From: Kuschelorhynchus macadamiae
Taxonomy: Eukaryota > Arthropoda > Insecta > Coleoptera > Curculionidae
Reading direction: 5' to 3'
Assembly (NCBI GenBank): GCA_030620095.1
Contig: JAUTXW010000352.1
Span: 1-64,000 of the forward strand
DNA length: 64,000 nucleotides
Position 1 is the stretch's first letter; every line of letters begins with the position of its first letter. The translations under genes were made by a program, and so were the position numbers. Shown piece by piece: positions 59,790 to 64,000 of the stretch. Under the pieces are notes generated by a model. It did not search any database and was not told the origin of the DNA. It saw only the letters and a list, made by a program, of their open reading frames with translations.

Positions 59790-60320
59790 TATCAGAAAAT
59801 ACGGAGTTTCTCAAAAAAATCAATAGTTAGATATGGCTTTTTTTGTCATAATTTAATTTAAGGTTATAAAAGGTATCAAATAGTAAAATAAAATATCTAG
59901 GTCCGTATTTAAATTAAAAAAGTTGATGATGGTCGCCCGAATCCGAAACGTCGGATTGAAAAACTAACCTCACTCATTTGTAGACCAGAAAAAGTGACAA
60001 CGACGAAGTGAAAATCATTTTTATCTGTCATTTCAATTAGCCACAGAAGTTATTTTTTGTTTTTTTTTCTCAGTTGAAATGACAGATGAAAATAATTTTC
60101 ACTTCGTCATTGTAACTTTTTTCCTCTAAAAATTGGTGAAGACGTTTCGGATTCGGGCAACCATCATCAACTTATCATACCATTTGATTTTTTTTGAGAA
60201 ATCAGTATTATTTGAATTACCAAAAAAAAACGCCATCTAGTGACCACTACTAGAATCATTACGGTACAGTTAATAGCTCAACGTAAAGAGCAAAAAAGGG
60301 ACTGACACCAAGTTCAACGT
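59790..60320. mobile_element. Foldback element 2, copy 2
   Basis: Counterpart of 3120-3660, with the T-rich centre near 60065 and the same arms. No gene. Confidence 0.7.
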
Positions 60321-60611
60321 AATCGGTTGGAAAGAGATATAAACGTTTAAAAGAAAATAAATGATAAATAGCAAAAAAATTGAAGAGAAAATAGGCATTT
60401 CCATTTTTGGGCTGCTGTTATGCCCCCTAGCGGCCATTTTCGAACTTGAAAATAATTTCGAGCAACTTTTCTTGGCCGATTTACCAATAAATATTTTTTG
60501 CCCATGATTGTGTGATCAACGGTTACCGAGTTATGGTCGAAGGCCATTCTTAATTGAATACCCGGTACATCAAGGATAACGTCTCTTTTCACTTGCCACC
60601 GTGATGTTCAT

Positions 60612-61273
60612 TCCTACCCTACCAGACATTCTGATGATGTCTTCCCTGCTTTTTATAAACTTTCAAGAACCAGAAGAGGCACTGACTTCTACGGCAATAA
60701 GCTTTTTAACGTATTGCCAGAATGAATTAGGCAATAAATCAGGGGCGGTTTAAAACAAAAATTTATAGATACCTAATATGTAAAGCCTTTTATTCAATAG
60801 AGGAGTACCTCAACAATAATCTTACCGATTTTATTTAGGAATTTTAACGTGTTGTGTGATGTTTTGTGAAATTTCATTTACTAACAGAAATGTTGGATAA
60901 AAAACTTCTTTTAACAATTTATAAATCATTAGTCGGATCGACATTAAGGTATGGGATATTGGTATGGGGTGGTGTTGGCACAACCCTACAGCCATTAAAT
61001 GTTGCTCAAAAGAGTATTATTAAAATAATGTTGAAGAAACCAAAACTTAACCATACTGCTTTGTTATATTCAGGCAGATTGTTGAATGTGATGAGCCTGT
61101 ATATCTTGAATGTATGCAAATACATTAAAAAAATTAATCAGAAGACTTTTGTCTCCCATTTATATGAAACCCGATATAATATTCAAGAGAAGTTAATTCT
61201 CCCACAAACTTCTAAGACCTTAAGCCTCCGAACGATCATTCTCATGGGTCAGTTCAGCTGTATCGTTTTGTAG
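60612..61273 (+). pseudogene. Non-LTR ORF2 fragments, copy 2
   Basis: Counterparts of 3945-4170 and 4199-4606. 60866-61273 is again an open 135-codon frame, differing by a few residues (NVCKYIKK for NVYKYIKK, QTSKTLSL for QTFKTLSL). Confidence 0.7.
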
Positions 61274-61587
61274 CTCTTTTTGTTCTATTGATCTATGGGT
61301 TGTTAAATTTATTTGTAAGAAGTGTGTATTTTCTTCTAATTTGTACTAATAAGCTTTATTGAGTAACTTTAAGTCAATTATTATTATTATTTTTTTTTAA
61401 GTGTATACATTTGTATTGAACCTCATAAAGTCATGCCTATATATATAATTTATTTGACCAAAAACACATACTGGTATTTTATACCTAGGTGTAAAAATAA
61501 TCTAATAAAATAAATCTCATAACATTGTAATAATAGTTTACCTTAAACCTAATTCTAACTCTCGTGACTTCTAAAAACACATTCTAT

Positions 61588-62086
61588 CTATCTATGGTGA
61601 ATAGTGACATGTCTCTTTAGATATGTTTTCCATTTTGTTTTAAACGGACAGTCTGGACATTGGTGCCATAAAATTTCAGCTGGCTTTTTATGTTGCAATG
61701 AATGACTTATTAGGCGACACTTTGAGCGGTTTTTATAAGAGCACTCGGGACAGTGGAACCACTGTATGTCATTTTTCCTACGGTGAACAAGAACATGATT
61801 CTTTAGATCTCCTTTCCGAAATGATTTATATGGACAGTCATGACAGTGAAACCACTGAATGTCATTTCCCTTATGATGAATGATGGAATGATTCAATAGA
61901 TTTTCTTTCCGATTTGCCTTATATGAACAGTTTAAACATTGATGCCATACAATTTCATCTGGCTTTTTATGAATTATCGAATGCCTTTTAAAGTTACGCT
62001 TAAGATACGATTGATAAGAACACTCTGGACATCTGAGCAGTTTTGCTTCATTTTTTGATTGTGAAACCTTCACGTGTTTAGCGATC
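61588..62086 (-). CDS. C2H2 zinc-finger terminal exon, copy A' (five fingers)
   Basis: The exon translation is the same as that of 4921-5419: acceptor AG then GATCGC at 62086, IAKHVKVSQSKNEAKLLR, five C2H2 fingers with non-TGEKP linkers, and a stop after HHR. It is the youngest duplicate. Both copies are open and keep the acceptor and the ATTATGTGTAATAGC intron block, so both could be used. Whether the acidic exons at 31-34 kb can reach this copy is doubtful, because it lies upstream of them on the minus strand; it would need its own 5' exons beyond the window. Confidence 0.8.
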
Positions 62087-63197
62087 CTAAAAAAATAATA
62101 TTAAGCTATTACACATAATATAAAAATAACATTTAAAATTAATAGAAACAAAACCGCTTACAACAAAATATTCAATTTTAATGTTTATGAAGATAGACAA
62201 TGTTGAATATTGAAAGACCCACATATTTTGAATCTTCATTGTCTTGTATGTGAATACTAACTACTAGATAAGTTAAGAGTCTTTTCAAAATAAACGAAAG
62301 CCAGTGCAAACTGACGAGTTTATTGTACATTCTTGAAACGGATTCTTATGTATTTATTTTGAGGCGTCCTTTCCCACGAAAGAAAAAAGACGGTGTTGTG
62401 CCCAAATTAAAAAAAAGTAATTTATTTGGTAGTTTTCGGTCGAAAATCGGGATAATACTAGCGAAACTATTAATAAAAAAATTGAAGGCATCAATCGAAA
62501 GACTCTTTATTCGAAAATAACTTCCAAATTGTTGAATTTGAAAATCGACTTTACTACTCGAAAGAGCAGAAAAAATACATTTAGGATGTGCAGGGTTGGC
62601 AAATAAGCGAGTTAACCGGCTGTATCTCGGAAATCACCCATTGTAGAAACTTGCAGTAAAAAATTGTATAACCAAAAAGGTCATGAGAAAATGCGGGAAA
62701 TAATTTTCAAGTTTCTAAGATGATCGCTAGGGGGCGTAATTACTATCCTTAATTAAAAAAACCAAAGTTTCTCTAAATTTCACCCTTTTAAGATAACAAA
62801 AAAACGTATGCATTTTAAAACTGAGATAAAACCAAGTCTTTTTCTTATTAACTTTTTCTTCTATCTCTGAAAATAAAGTGGTGTTCAAATGTTTTTCCGA
62901 ATAAATCTCTATAAATCGATAACGGCTCACCGAATTTAATAAATAAAAAATCGCTGAAAAAAAACATTCCTTGTGGATCCAACGTTATCTTACTACTATC
63001 TAGTTTTTTGATAATAAAAAAATTAAATGTTTGGATATGGTTTTTTTTTTCATGAAAAAATAGTAAAATGAAGCTTAATTAAGCTCGCGCAAACCGCATC
63101 TCGATATCTTGTTCCTAACCTAAAATTTCGGTCAATGAAAATTTAACGTAATTAAGTAAAAAAAACAGGTCGTGCTCGGAATTTAAACCTATTAAGG

Positions 63198-63332
<135 letters not shown>

Positions 63333-63575
63333 TGACACCATTGCTAACTTTTTTGTTATGAGAGCTACGATGTTGGTCAAGTTATGAAAGTTTTGTATTT
63401 TTTCTTGCTAATTACGATAGTGAAAACAGAAAAACAATGGAATGTACGGTTCCTGAGATATTTGCAAAATAGTATATTTTTTTAATTGAACATCATTTTT
63501 GCCTAAAGTGCAAAATAACAGAGAAAACAGCAATTTTTAATTTTAATCTAGTTACCTATGGCATAAAACAATAGT

Positions 63576-64000
63576 ATAGACGGCGCACAGTAGTCCCATT
63601 TTAGATATTAGGCGACCAAAAATATTTTCAGCAAAATTTAATTTAGAAATTTGAAAAAAAATGGCCGTAATAAATTTAGGTACCTAAATACTTTACCCAA
63701 ACCAAAAGGCGAAAGACCATGCCTACATATACAGGCTGTTCAACTAAGGATGGCTCTACGCCATATCTCAAAAAGTATTAATCCTAGAATCTTGATGAAA
63801 AAAATTATGTTGTTAAATCGGCCAAGAAAAATCGCTAGAAATTATTTTCAACTTCAACAACGCTAGGAGGCGAAGCAGAAACTCAAAACTGGAAATGGCG
63901 ATTTTCTCTTGAATTTTTCAAATTAAGGTTTGTCGAAAATATAAGCATTGTATTCTTAAGATATTATGCAACTTTTTGTTATTTATCATTTTTTCTATTT
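63576..64000. repeat. Foldback-family arm, copy 2 (cut by window end)
   Basis: Counterpart of 6900-7324. No gene. Confidence 0.65.

Overview
The window is A+T-rich eukaryotic DNA dominated by transposable elements of kinds typical of insects: IS630/Tc1/mariner-like elements with long terminal inverted repeats (TIRs), non-LTR retrotransposons, a Penelope-like GIY-YIG relic, a hAT relic, an env-like relic of an insect endogenous retrovirus, foldback elements and long (TA)n tracts. I read it as an insect genome. The order cannot be fixed from this sequence; a beetle-like genome is a weak guess. There is no bacterial gene, CRISPR array, rRNA or recognisable tRNA.

The only host coding sequence I can support lies on the minus strand and belongs to a C2H2 zinc-finger gene family. 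Three short acidic exons (33692-33766, 33046-33135, 31314-31478) have good splice sites, share one intron phase and each carry at least one psi-K-x-E motif. They splice in frame to a zinc-finger exon at 22733-23197. Three related five-finger terminal exons lie at 4921-5419, 54694-55195 and 61588-62086, all with the same acceptor phase. A decayed copy of one acidic exon sits at 36722-36796.

Layout. 96-7324 and 56686-64000 are two copies of one segmental duplication more than 7 kb long, running past the window end. 7.7-22.7 kb is mostly transposons: a dead transposase at 8.8-9.8, MITEs at 10.1-10.8, a 385-bp (TA)n, a MITE with a perfect 77-bp-arm palindrome at 13.7-14.7, and long-TIR elements at 15.43-17.95 and 19.67-21.66 kb. 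23.2-31.3 kb is a nest of elements in the large intron before the 22.7 kb exon: a 304-bp MITE, a plus-strand non-LTR element, a third long-TIR element (26256-28605) inside an older minus-strand RT, and another minus-strand non-LTR element. 31.3-38.4 kb holds the acidic exons and non-LTR fragments. 39-47.7 kb holds a foldback, the env relic, an R4/Dong-like RT, a hAT C-terminus, a Penelope GIY-YIG domain and a hammerhead-like motif. 50.3-57.8 kb is a diverged third copy of the zinc-finger unit, broken by a 222-bp insertion, a 2.3-kb 5'-truncated non-LTR element with an 11-bp target duplication, and a fourth long-TIR element whose empty site survives in both other copies.

No transposon here looks able to move alone; each shows at least one stop, frameshift, deletion or truncation. 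The points most worth following are the phase-matched exon cassette of the zinc-finger gene, the long-TIR transposon group in which coding sequence lies inside the TIRs, and the duplication that gives built-in empty sites.
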